From the NCBI RefSeq assembly GCF_000011085.1, contig NC_006396.1, forward strand, positions 1,922,001 to 1,986,000: 64,000 nt of DNA. The letters are read 5' to 3'. The DNA comes from Haloarcula marismortui ATCC 43049. GTDB taxonomy: Archaea; Halobacteriota; Halobacteria; Halobacteriales; Haloarculaceae. The notes under the pieces were generated by a model. It had not been told where the DNA came from. It saw only the letters and a program-made list of their open reading frames with translations, and searched no databases. This document shows, one piece after another, positions 16,271 through 24,333 of the stretch (its first letter is position 1; every line of letters starts with the position of its first letter). A program made the position numbers and the translations under genes.

Positions 16271-17599
16271 TCAATCGCCGAAAGGCCAATCTCCTGTAAT
16301 CCGCATCCCTTCGGCGAGGTTCTGTGCTTCGAGCGCATTGGCGATCTCCGCGGGGTCTTTGTGAGCAGGCCGTGCAGAGTCGTCCGCAAGCGCCACAGCA
16401 AGTTCGGTTAGAAGGACGGCCTGTTCGCGGAACGTCCGGGGTTCCAGTTTGTCCAGCGTATCGGCGTGGGTGTGGCCCCAGCCACGTCCCTCGCCGCCGG
16501 TTTCGCTGGTCACGTGATAGCCGGGGACGCCCCGCTGCACGAACGGCCAGTGGTCGCTATGGGGGCCTTGCTCCGGCGTGAGCGAAATGGGGTGGTCAAG
16601 GCGGTCAGCCACGTCCTCGGCAGCGGCGGTAAGTGCGTCGAAGCCGTGGGTGTAACACTTCAACGTGCGACCCTGAACGACGCCGTCGAAGTTGAGCACG
16701 GCCGTTACGTCGTCGAGGGTAGTTTCGCCGGCCAGCCGATTCGAGCCGACAAGTCCGACCTCCTCGGCACCGAAGGCGACGAACTCCACGCGCGTCGCCA
16801 GTTCGTCCTCGCGGCCGGCCAGCGCGCGGGCCACCTCAACGACCATCGCCGTCCCGGCCCCGTTGTCCATCGCCCCTTCCGCGATGTCGTGGGCGTCGGC
16901 GTGGCTGGTCACCAGCAGTCGCTCGTCCGTGTCCGGTCCCAGTTCGGCGTGGACGTTCTGGCTCGTCGCCTTGGGGGTCTCGCAGTCGACGCTGAGGGTG
17001 ACGTTTTCCCCGGCGTATCGGCGAGCCAGCCGTGCGCCCGTCTCGCTTGCGACGCCGATAGCCGGAATCTCGCCGATTGGTGCGTCCGCGGTGCCGACGC
17101 TCCCGGTCGGTGGCAGCACGCCGTCGACGTGGTTACGGTAGATGAACCCCGCGGCTCCCGCCTCGACAGCGTGGTAGTACTTTTCCCGCCGGTGGATATA
17201 CCGGTCGTACCAGTCTGGCACGTCCGAGCGGGCCAGCACTATCTGGCCCTCGCAGTCAGCGTCTTCGAAATCCTCTGGGAGACCGTGACCGACATCGACC
17301 AGTTCGCCGGTCACCTCGCCGGCCGGCGACCGCGGGAGGGCGATGCACTCGTGGGCCTGTGTCGCCACCGGTGACCCGCCGGCGTGGACGGCGCTGTCGC
17401 CCCGCTCCCAGCCCTGTATCCCGAACTCAGAGAGCCGAGCGTCGCGGGTGTATTCCGCCAGCGCGTCTCGGGTCGCTTCTGCGGCCGCCCGTTCGCCGCC
17501 GCTGCCCGCCATCCGGTTCCCGATGTCGACCAGCGTCTCCAAGTGGTCCCACCCGACCGTGCTGGTGAACGTTTCTCCGATCCAGTCAGTGTCGTCCAT
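16271..17599 (-). CDS. M28 family zinc peptidase with PA domain
   Basis: 442 residues, no signal peptide, so probably a cytoplasmic aminopeptidase or carboxypeptidase-like enzyme. A PA-like insert spans about residues 80-205. The M28 metal ligands can be followed: the SHADAHD block (His233/His237), Asp245 in MDNGAG, the Glu pair at 279-280 in FGAEEVGL, Asp305 in NFDGV and the late His in GWGHTHADT. Substrate specificity is not evident. It is convergent with the gene at 15065. Confidence 0.88.
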   Translation of the reverse strand: MDDTDWIGETFTSTVGWDHLETLVDIGNRMAGSGGERAAAEATRDALAEYTRDARLSEFGIQGWERGDSAVHAGGSPVATQAHECIALPRSPAGEVTGELVDVGHGLPEDFEDADCEGQIVLARSDVPDWYDRYIHRREKYYHAVEAGAAGFIYRNHVDGVLPPTGSVGTADAPIGEIPAIGVASETGARLARRYAGENVTLSVDCETPKATSQNVHAELGPDTDERLLVTSHADAHDIAEGAMDNGAGTAMVVEVARALAGREDELATRVEFVAFGAEEVGLVGSNRLAGETTLDDVTAVLNFDGVVQGRTLKCYTHGFDALTAAAEDVADRLDHPISLTPEQGPHSDHWPFVQRGVPGYHVTSETGGEGRGWGHTHADTLDKLEPRTFREQAVLLTELAVALADDSARPAHKDPAEIANALEAQNLAEGMRITGDWPFGD

Positions 17600-17661
17600 A
17601 CGTCTCGGTGGGGCCGTGCCGGCTTTGAAATTGGGGGTCGCCGAGCCGAAATCGGCGGCGG

Positions 17662-17994
17662 TTACGACGACGCGAGCGGGCCGTATCGACTGGTGAGTCC
17701 ATATCCAAGAACAGCCAGTGCAGTGACAGCGAGGCCGAAGCAGAGTAAGGAAAGAAGCAAATCAAGCGGCGTGACGGCTATGACCGGCTGGTTCAAGAGG
17801 CGGTAGAACGCCGAAAAGAGCCCGCTACCGAGGACACTCGCGGCGAGAAACCCGCCGAAACTGGCGAGCCCGACGGCAAAGGCGGCGACGGTGCAGTACC
17901 GCTGGGACAGGTCGCGCCGTCTGGCGTCGGCGTACACCAGCGCGGTGACCGCTGGCGACACGAACAGGGCGACGACAACCGGGAGGAGGGTCAT
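17662..17994 (-). CDS. Small membrane protein, three predicted spans
   Basis: 110 residues with hydrophobic segments at about 3-21, 35-58 and 76-99, and charged loops (YADARRRDLSQRY) between the first two. No known motif. Reads toward the M28 gene, whose start is 62 bp further on, so they may be co-transcribed. Function unknown; haloarchaeal genomes hold many such proteins. Confidence 0.65.
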   Translation of the reverse strand: MTLLPVVVALFVSPAVTALVYADARRRDLSQRYCTVAAFAVGLASFGGFLAASVLGSGLFSAFYRLLNQPVIAVTPLDLLLSLLCFGLAVTALAVLGYGLTSRYGPLASS

Positions 17995-18075
17995 ACCCGG
18001 ACAGTTGGCTGCAGGGCTACATAAGACCGGCTCCCGGTAACTGGCCGCTCAGCAGTCCGGGGTTGCCGTCCTCGG

Positions 18076-18083
18076 TATTTTAT
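18076..18083 (+). promoter_or_regulatory. TATA box of the alcohol dehydrogenase gene
   Basis: TATTTTAT at 23-30 bp before the ATG at 18106, consistent with a leaderless mRNA. Confidence 0.5.
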
Positions 18084-18105
18084 CCGGGCCGCGCGAAGCA
18101 ACCTC

Positions 18106-19173
18106 ATGCGCGCGGCAGTGCTTGAGGCGTACGGCGAACCGCTGGCCGTCCGGGACCGCGACCCGCCGACGCCGAACCCGGACGGGGCCGTCGTCGCGGT
18201 CGAGGCGTGTGGGATCTGTCGGAGCGACTGGCACGCCTGGCAGGGCCACGGCGACTGGGCCGACGACGACGTGCCGATAGGGCAGGTGCTGGGTCACGAA
18301 CCGGCGGGTCGCGTCACCGCAACGGGCAACCAGGTGACGACAGTGTCGGTCGGCGACCGCGTCGTCGTGCCGTTCAACCTCGGCGACGGGACCTGTGGCT
18401 ACTGCCGGAACGGTCACGGCAACGTCTGTACAGACGGGTGGGCGCTGGGCTTCGAATCCGATGCGCCGGGCGCGTTTGCCGAGCAGGTCGCCGTCCCGCA
18501 GGCCGACTACAACCTCGTGGGGCTGCCCGACGGCGTCAGCTCCGACGCCGCGGCGGCGCTTGGCTGTCGATACGTCACAGCGTTCCACGCACTGGCCCAT
18601 CGGGCCGATATCGCCGCCGGGGACCGCGTCGCGGTGCATGGCTGTGGCGGCCTCGGGCTGGCAGCCGTCCAGATCGCGTCGGCACTGGGTGCGAGCGTCA
18701 TCGCCGTCGACATCCGGGACGAGCCGCTGGCGATGGCCCGTGACGCGGGCGCAAGCACCGTTGTCGACGCCAGCGCTGTCGAGGACGTGCCGGCGGCCAT
18801 CGAGGGCGAAACGGACGGCGGCGCGGAGGTGTCCGTCGATGCGCTGGGCCGAGCCGAGACCTGTCAAAACAGCGTTCGGAGCCTCCGCCCACGGGGGACA
18901 CACGTTCAGGTCGGGCTGACGACCAACGCCGAGCGCGGCGAGGTGGCGCTGCCGACCGACTGGATTACCCGCTGGGACATCGACGTGCTCGGCTCTCGCG
19001 GGATGCCGCCGTCGCGGTACGACGAACTCCTCCGACTGGTCGCTGACGGGCCACTCGACCCCGGTGCGCTCGTCACTCGCCGAGTCGCGCTAGAGGCGGT
19101 TTCGGAGCGGCTGGCGGCGATGACCGACTACGGAACCGACGGCATCGAACTGGTGACAGAGTTCGGTCGGTAG
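18106..19173 (+). CDS. Zinc-dependent alcohol dehydrogenase family protein (MDR)
   Basis: 355 residues of the medium-chain dehydrogenase family. Catalytic zinc ligands are the Cys in CGICRSDWH and the His-Glu in GHEPAG. The structural zinc lobe reads CGYCRNGHGNVC, so one of the usual four Cys is absent and this site may be empty or altered. The Rossmann motif GCGGLGLAAVQIA is followed by VIAVDIRDE; the acidic residue at the end of strand 2 favours NAD over NADP. Substrate unknown. Transcribed alone from its own TATA box. Confidence 0.88.
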   Translation: MRAAVLEAYGEPLAVRDRDPPTPNPDGAVVAVEACGICRSDWHAWQGHGDWADDDVPIGQVLGHEPAGRVTATGNQVTTVSVGDRVVVPFNLGDGTCGYCRNGHGNVCTDGWALGFESDAPGAFAEQVAVPQADYNLVGLPDGVSSDAAAALGCRYVTAFHALAHRADIAAGDRVAVHGCGGLGLAAVQIASALGASVIAVDIRDEPLAMARDAGASTVVDASAVEDVPAAIEGETDGGAEVSVDALGRAETCQNSVRSLRPRGTHVQVGLTTNAERGEVALPTDWITRWDIDVLGSRGMPPSRYDELLRLVADGPLDPGALVTRRVALEAVSERLAAMTDYGTDGIELVTEFGR

Positions 19174-19211
19174 CGGGTACGCTTTTCCCGCTTCAGCCTG
19201 ACCACCCAAGC

Positions 19212-19448
19212 ATGTCCGACATACTGCGTGACGCTGTCGTCAACCCAGTCTAGGACGCCGTCCCGTTTCTGGTCATCACCGTCCTGTGGGTTCTCGTGAT
19301 GCTCGTCCTCTACGGCCTCTTTCTCGTGACCAAGCCGGGCAATATCACCTACGACGCCTGGGTGCACGCGACGGTGTTCGTCGTCCCGGCTATCGGGTTT
19401 CTGGGGCAGGTACTCCAGCAGGCGCTGTCAGGCCAGCACCGGGCCTAA
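19212..19448 (+). pseudogene. Small two-span membrane protein gene interrupted by in-frame TAG
   Basis: Read in one frame from the ATG at 19212, the product would be 78 residues: 13 residues, an amber codon at 19251-19253, then two clear hydrophobic spans (about 19-38 and 52-70) and a TAA at 19446. The frame after the stop is a fully normal haloarchaeal membrane-protein sequence, so a point change (for example from CAG or TGG) seems recent. No start codon soon after the TAG would recover the first span. Either a nonsense mutation, a sequencing error or, much less likely, readthrough. Function unknown. Confidence 0.7.
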
Positions 19449-19457
19449 GCGGCCCCG

Positions 19458-19775
19458 TCACTTCCAGGGGTTCGGGACCAGTTCTGCTTGCACCGTTGCA
19501 CCGACAGCGAGATGCGTGTCGGTCGTCGGCTCGGCGATACAGAGCAGGACGTAGCCGTCCGCCAGATGCCGGTCCTTGAGCGCCCGCGGCGGGCGGTGAT
19601 GGACCACATCGCCGGACAGCAACCGAGCAGTACAGGTCCCACAGGCGCCAGTCCGACAGCCAAAGGGCAGCCCGATATCCGCGGCCGCCGCGGCATCGAG
19701 TATCGTCTCACCGTCCGGCACCGCAATCGTCTCGGTGCGCTCACTGTCCCGCCAGTCCAGCAGGACCTCGGTCAT
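19458..19775 (-). CDS. Plant-type [2Fe-2S] ferredoxin
   Basis: 105 residues. The cluster ligands are Cys40, Cys45, Cys48 (CRTGACGTC) and Cys79 in GYVLLC, the classic C-x4-C-x2-C spacing. It lacks the extra N-terminal domain of the main haloarchaeal ferredoxin, so it is a specialised electron carrier. It starts 22 bp after the SBP56 stop on the same strand, so the two are probably one transcript and perhaps work together. The ATG at 19775 is chosen because an upstream in-frame start would run into the SBP56 gene. Confidence 0.88.
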   Translation of the reverse strand: MTEVLLDWRDSERTETIAVPDGETILDAAAAADIGLPFGCRTGACGTCTARLLSGDVVHHRPPRALKDRHLADGYVLLCIAEPTTDTHLAVGATVQAELVPNPWK

Positions 19776-19797
19776 CGGCTGTCCAGCCACACCATCG

Positions 19798-21192
19798 TCA
19801 TTGCCACACGTCGCTGGTGCAGTCCCCGTCGGGCCACCGAATCTCGTGGGCACGAGCAGGGCCTTCGGGGAGGTCGCCGAAATCCACGAGGAAATCCCGA
19901 TCCAGCGACATCGTTCCCGTTCGCGGGTCCACGTCGGCTTTGAGCATCACTGACCCCTTCTCGGCTTCCTCGGGGAAGAACTGGTTGTCCCACGAGGAAA
20001 ACAGTGAGGTCGTCCAGTACAGCCGCTCGCCGTCGAGCGAAAGCTGGAGCATCTGCGGACCCGCGACGATATCACGACCCTGAACCTGTTCGATGTCGCC
20101 GAAGTAGCCGCCAATAGAGATGGAATCCGCCTTTCGGGGGTTGGAGGGGTCCGAGATGTCGTACATCCACACCTCCCCGTGGAGCCAGCTCGACCCGAAG
20201 AGGTAGCGGTCGTCCATCGAAATGAGGATATCCGTCACCAGTGCCGGCACCGGCATGTCCCAGCCTTCGTGCTCGCGGTCGTCGAACTCGATGACCGGCT
20301 CGGCGTGGTACCTGCCGTCCGACTCGTGGAAGTGAATGATATTCGAGGACAGCGCCGCGCCAACGTAGCCGTGGGTGCTCTCGGGCGTGTGCAAAAAGCG
20401 GGCTTCCAGCGGAATCAGGCCGTCCTCGCCAAGGTCGATGGTCTGCTCGATGACACCGTCTTCCCAGTCCCAGAAGTTGAGCCGCTGGCCGTACTTCCCG
20501 TCCTCGACATCGTCCAGATCGAAACCGGGGTAGTAGGTTTTCGGGGCGGCCCACTCCGTCGACAGCATCACGTTCTGGCGGGGCTGGTACCAGTAGTCGT
20601 AGTTCATCTCGATCTCGCCGGGCGGGTCCCACCGCCCCTGCACCTCGAAGTCGTCGTTCAGTTCGAGGAAGCCGCCGGGCAGGTCGCCGTCGGCGTCGCC
20701 CAACATGGAAATCAGAATCTCACCGTCGGGGATGCAGTGGACGGTGTGGGGCGCGGAGAGGTCGTGCTCGTACACCTCTTCCGGTTCGATGACTTTCGTC
20801 AGTTCGGGGTCGCGGCGCTCCTTTGTGTCGACGATGTGGATGCGCGAGGACCGCTGACCAGGAATGACGAGATGCCGGCGCTCCAGCCCGTCCATATGAC
20901 ACGAGGAGGAACAGGCGTTCCACCCGAAGTGGTGGAGTTCATCGCCCTTGTTCGGCATCTGGACCCGATTGATTATTTCGCTGTAGGTGTCGGAGTCGGG
21001 ATCAAGGTCAACGACAGCCAGAAAGTCCGGCGCGTCGACATCCTGACCGACGTGAAGCCCCATCACGTACGCGGTCTGTTCGGGTTCGGCCGCCTCGATG
21101 GCGGCCTGCGGAGTGGCATAGCCCGGCCCTTCGTGATCGTGGTCATGGTGGTCGTGTGTCTCGCTCTCGGCTGGCTGCTCTGCATCACTCAT
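19798..21192 (-). CDS. SBP56 family protein (selenium-binding protein / methanethiol oxidase)
   Basis: 464 residues of the seven-bladed SBP56 family. Bacterial members oxidise methanethiol to formaldehyde, hydrogen sulfide and hydrogen peroxide with copper. The family hallmark HHFGWNACSSSCH, with its conserved Cys, is at about residues 87-99, and the later SAPHTVHC and HTPESTHGYVG blocks supply the His residues thought to bind metal. The first 25 residues are His/Asp-rich (HDHHDHDHE), possibly a metal-loading tail. No signal peptide. The ferredoxin directly downstream suggests a redox partner (inference). Confidence 0.88.
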   Translation of the reverse strand: MSDAEQPAESETHDHHDHDHEGPGYATPQAAIEAAEPEQTAYVMGLHVGQDVDAPDFLAVVDLDPDSDTYSEIINRVQMPNKGDELHHFGWNACSSSCHMDGLERRHLVIPGQRSSRIHIVDTKERRDPELTKVIEPEEVYEHDLSAPHTVHCIPDGEILISMLGDADGDLPGGFLELNDDFEVQGRWDPPGEIEMNYDYWYQPRQNVMLSTEWAAPKTYYPGFDLDDVEDGKYGQRLNFWDWEDGVIEQTIDLGEDGLIPLEARFLHTPESTHGYVGAALSSNIIHFHESDGRYHAEPVIEFDDREHEGWDMPVPALVTDILISMDDRYLFGSSWLHGEVWMYDISDPSNPRKADSISIGGYFGDIEQVQGRDIVAGPQMLQLSLDGERLYWTTSLFSSWDNQFFPEEAEKGSVMLKADVDPRTGTMSLDRDFLVDFGDLPEGPARAHEIRWPDGDCTSDVWQ

Positions 21193-21304
21193 GCGTGTTA
21201 GTTACAGACACATTACATTTTATCAACGTGTTCCGGCCGAAACAGCCGCTATATGCGTCGCGGTAATGGTGGTGTCCAGAGCGATGGACGGACCACCGCT
21301 GGCT

Positions 21305-22207
21305 TCACGCCAGTTGTCGCCAGTTCCAGGTCGGTTCCCAGCCAAGCAGCCGCTCAGCTTTCGTCGTGTCAATGAGCGCCGTGTAGGGGCTTCCGTCGTC
21401 GCCCGTTTGGCCCCGGTAGTCAGCGTCGGAGTACAGCTCCGCCGCGAGTTCAGCGCTCGGTGTCTCAGCGCTGGTGTCTGGAGCCGATACCCAGAGCCGC
21501 TCGTGGCCAGCGAACGACGCCTCGATGGCTGCCTCAACGAGCGCAACGGCGTCTGTGACGTGGACATAGCCACAGAGCGTGTTGCGCTGGGTGTGGAAAT
21601 GGTCAGAGTTCCGGAGTCCGGCGAGGGTACGGTCGGCCTCGACAAACGTCTCCTGAGCCAGGTCATCGTCAACGACCCACGGGAACCGAAGCGATGTGAT
21701 GGTCTCCGGCGCGTCCGTACTCCGGCGAGCGAACCCGTCGGCGGCGATCTCCAGTGTCTGCTTCCCCATTGCATACGGGTTCGATGGCGTGAGTCGGTGG
21801 TCCTCGTCAATCGGAAGGTAGTCGACTGTTATCAGGTCCGGTTCGAACCCGCCGCCAATAGCGCTGAAACTCGACGCCAGCGCAACCGTGTCGATTCCCA
21901 GTTCGCCAGCGGCCTCCAACACATGATAGCTGGACATGACGTTGCTCTCGTAGGTCCGGTATCCCGGCGTCTGGTCGGGCGTGGGAATCATTCCGAGGTG
22001 GACGACAGTGTCGGCATCGCTCTTTGCGAGTGCACCGTACAGCTCGCCCGCATCGAGCAGGTCCGTCTTGATGTACGCGTCCGAGTGTGCCTCGTCGCAC
22101 TTGCCACGGGAGAGGTTGACCGTTCGATACCCGGCTGTGGTCAGATGGTCGAGGACGTGCTTGCCAATGCGGCCGTTGCCACCGGTGACGGCGACCGATT
22201 CAGGCAT
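21305..22207 (-). CDS. NAD-dependent epimerase/dehydratase family protein
   Basis: 300 residues of the extended SDR family. The start at 22207 puts the nucleotide motif VTGGNGRIGKHV at the N-terminus; an extension to 22234 would add nine residues. The catalytic Tyr-x3-Lys is visible as PYAMGKQTLE. Likely acts on a nucleotide sugar or related substrate; the exact one cannot be read. It lies 60 bp past the start of the next upstream-encoded oxidoreductase on the same strand. Confidence 0.85.
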   Translation of the reverse strand: MPESVAVTGGNGRIGKHVLDHLTTAGYRTVNLSRGKCDEAHSDAYIKTDLLDAGELYGALAKSDADTVVHLGMIPTPDQTPGYRTYESNVMSSYHVLEAAGELGIDTVALASSFSAIGGGFEPDLITVDYLPIDEDHRLTPSNPYAMGKQTLEIAADGFARRSTDAPETITSLRFPWVVDDDLAQETFVEADRTLAGLRNSDHFHTQRNTLCGYVHVTDAVALVEAAIEASFAGHERLWVSAPDTSAETPSAELAAELYSDADYRGQTGDDGSPYTALIDTTKAERLLGWEPTWNWRQLA

Positions 22208-22267
22208 GCGAGGGTATGCAGCAGACAGGCCCAAAGGGGTTCCGCCGGAACACGTCGCCGCCAGTCG

Positions 22268-23152
22268 TCACGCCCCAGCAAGCGCCTTCCGAACGGCGTC
22301 CTTGATCGGCGTCTGGTCGATTGGCACGGCATCCTGCAGGTCCATTTCCGGGTCGACCGTGACCGGGTTCCGCATACTCTCGGCCAGCGGCCGAGCGATG
22401 GCGTACTGTACGTCTGTCGTGAATCGAAGCCAGTGCGAGGACAGGCCCGGCGTCATCACTGGCACGGGAACAATAAACACCCGCTTGCCCTTCTCGGCGG
22501 CGGTAAGTTTCAGCAGCGACTCGTAGGACCACACCGATGGCCCGCCGATGTCGTAGGTCTCGCCACGGGTCTCGTCGGCATCGAGTAACTCCACGAGGTA
22601 GCTGATAGCGTCGTCGACGCCGATGGGCTGACACGGCGTTCGGACCCACTTGGGAACGAGCATCAGCGGCAGGCGGTCGGTCAGGTCGTCGACGATCCGG
22701 AAGCTCGCGCTCTCCGGGCCGATGATGACCGCCGCCCGGAGCACTGTCAGGTCGAACGACCCCTCCGCCAGCACCGATTCGACTTCGCGCCGCGACGCCA
22801 GATGTGGCGAGAGATTCTCCTCGTCGCCGCTGATGCCGCTGAGATAGACAACTCTGTCGACGCCCGCAGCCGACGCGGAGTCCGCGAACCGACGGGCGTA
22901 GCGACGGTCTAACTCAGCGAAGTTCTCGGAGGTGAGCGAATGGATAAGATAATACGCGACATCGATATCATCACAGAGGCCATCAAGAGAGTCCGGTTCG
23001 CCGAGGTCGCCCTCAAACGGTTCAACCCCCTCGGGAAAGGACTCTTCGCTCGCGCTCCGGGAGAACGCCACCACATCGTGGCCTGCGTCGTCCAGGGCAC
23101 GAACCAGTCGCCGTCCAATGAATCCGGTCGCACCCATAACGAGCACACGCAT
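22268..23152 (-). CDS. NAD(P)-binding atypical SDR (NmrA-like)
   Basis: 294 residues. The start at 23152 places MRVLVMGATGFIGRRLVRAL first, with a GATGFIG nucleotide-binding loop; an upstream in-frame start at 23239 adds 29 residues with no homology. YYLIHSL and VVYLSGI follow as in the complex I NDUFA9-like and NmrA-like atypical SDRs. These often bind NAD(P) without the standard catalytic triad. It precedes the other SDR gene on the same strand by 60 bp. Function not established. Confidence 0.83.
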   Translation of the reverse strand: MRVLVMGATGFIGRRLVRALDDAGHDVVAFSRSASEESFPEGVEPFEGDLGEPDSLDGLCDDIDVAYYLIHSLTSENFAELDRRYARRFADSASAAGVDRVVYLSGISGDEENLSPHLASRREVESVLAEGSFDLTVLRAAVIIGPESASFRIVDDLTDRLPLMLVPKWVRTPCQPIGVDDAISYLVELLDADETRGETYDIGGPSVWSYESLLKLTAAEKGKRVFIVPVPVMTPGLSSHWLRFTTDVQYAIARPLAESMRNPVTVDPEMDLQDAVPIDQTPIKDAVRKALAGA

Positions 23153-23267
23153 GTGTTCGTACCTTGGGTCGGAACCCCAAGGACGTTGCGGCGATTCCCG
23201 TGCAGTCCTGTCGATGTCCGGGACCACAGAACGAGACACGTGGTCTATACAGTGGGTCGCAAAAAGC

Positions 23268-23288
23268 GGGCGGCGAGGGATTTGAACC
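23268..23288 (-). repeat. Copy 2 of the tRNA-Arg 3' end (21 bp)
   Basis: 21 bases identical to the 3' end of the tRNA-Arg gene at 23505 (acceptor strand plus T arm start), in the same orientation and 217 bp beyond the tRNA end. It looks like an attachment-site copy left by an element that integrated at the tRNA. Confidence 0.6.
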
Positions 23289-23397
23289 GAGTGGAGACGG
23301 TCGCCCCCGCTTCGCTCGGTCGCTGCGACTCCCCGGGTTCAAACCGCTCTTGTACTGCTATTCGCTCGTCACGTCCGTTCCGCGCAGAATAGCGCAC

Positions 23398-23414
23398 GGC
23401 GAGGGATTTGAACC
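23398..23414 (-). repeat. Copy 1 of the tRNA-Arg 3' end (17 bp)
   Basis: 17 bases shared with the tRNA-Arg 3' part, between the intact tRNA and the 21 bp copy, same orientation, spaced 110 and 127-130 bp from its neighbours. Nothing between the copies codes for protein. Together they suggest two rounds of tRNA-directed integration or slippage. Confidence 0.55.
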
Positions 23415-23504
23415 ACGGTCGTTCCGCTTCGCTCCACTCCCTGATTCGAATCTTCGCTGCCGGTTCACCCACAGTCTCGCTGTTGCTCGGCAGGTTCGTT
23501 ACAC

Positions 23505-23576
23505 GGGCGGCGAGGGATTTGAACCCCCGACCATCTGGTCCGGAACCAGGCGTTCTGTCCGCTGAACTAGCCGCCC
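23505..23576 (-). tRNA. tRNA-Arg (anticodon CCG)
   Basis: 72 bases that fold as a full cloverleaf: acceptor stem GGGCGGC/GCCGCCC, D stem GTTC/GAAC, anticodon loop TTCCGGA giving CCG (reads CGG arginine codons), T arm GGGGG-TTCAAAT-CCCTC. The anticodon stem has one C-A mismatch at its top pair. The CCA end is not encoded. No intron. Two partial copies of its 3' end lie downstream at 23398 and 23268. Confidence 0.93.
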
Positions 23577-23620
23577 ACAGAAAACGGTATCAGACTGTCC
23601 GTCTTAACGGTTGTGAACCG

Positions 23621-24205
23621 TCAGGGTGACTCGCCGGTCTCGATAGTGAACTCGCTGGTCGGGTACGCGACACAGGTCAGGCAGTACCCCTCTTCCATGT
23701 CGTCATCCATCAGCGAGTCGTTGTTGCTGTGGCGAATGTGGTCCGTCGCCGGGCCGTCCTCAATGTGGCCGGCACAGGAGATACACTGGCCTTCGCGGCA
23801 AGCGTAGGGAAGGTCCCAGCCTTCCTCTTCGCCGGCGTCGAGAATCGTCTCGTTGTTGGCGACCTCGATTGTCTCGCCTTCCTTGGCGAATTCGATTTCG
23901 TAGTACTCGACCTCGTCGTCGGCGATGTCGTCGGGGTCGAAGCCTTCGTCTTCTTCTTCGACCGCTTCACCTTCGCCAAGTTCGCCTTCGGCCTCACCAG
24001 CCGGAATCGCTACGGCACCGCCACCACCGATAGAGCGGTTGTACGGCTCCGCAAAGTCAGTCTCGGGGACTGTCGCGGCCCGCTGCTCAAGGACCTCCTG
24101 GGAGATGTCTTCCGGTGCCTCCCAACCGGTCCCTTTGGCGTAGTGGAGCGCGACCACTATCAGGGTGAGCGTGGCCCCGGCGGCGAGTCCAACGAGTTCT
24201 ACCAT
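23621..24205 (-). CDS. Membrane-anchored [2Fe-2S] ferredoxin-like protein
   Basis: 194 residues. A hydrophobic N-terminus (about residues 3-22) anchors it, an acidic linker of about 75 residues follows, then a ferredoxin domain with ligands Cys136, Cys141, Cys144 (CREGQCISC) and Cys175 (GYCLTC). It resembles the main haloarchaeal ferredoxin domain but is membrane-tethered, so it probably passes electrons at the membrane. ATG at 24205; a GTG two codons earlier is possible. It stands alone near the tRNA-Arg gene. Confidence 0.85.
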   Translation of the reverse strand: MVELVGLAAGATLTLIVVALHYAKGTGWEAPEDISQEVLEQRAATVPETDFAEPYNRSIGGGGAVAIPAGEAEGELGEGEAVEEEDEGFDPDDIADDEVEYYEIEFAKEGETIEVANNETILDAGEEEGWDLPYACREGQCISCAGHIEDGPATDHIRHSNNDSLMDDDMEEGYCLTCVAYPTSEFTIETGESP

Positions 24206-24333
24206 GTGCACGGCTATGGAATACTGGTTTAATTAGCTGTTGTTTCAGCGCGCGAGCACCGTCGACACCGCTTGACGAAGCAGCCCTCGGCACAGAACGG
24301 GGGCACAGAAAGCAACCGCAATCGGCGGCAGGG

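Noticed and set aside
21191-22588. Open frame of 465 codons on the + strand
   Set aside because: Antisense to the epimerase-like gene and part of its neighbour; no motif.
23164-23565. Frame with repeated GEGFEP motifs
   Set aside because: Produced by translating the reverse of the tRNA-Arg 3' end copies, a well-known false gene in haloarchaeal annotation.
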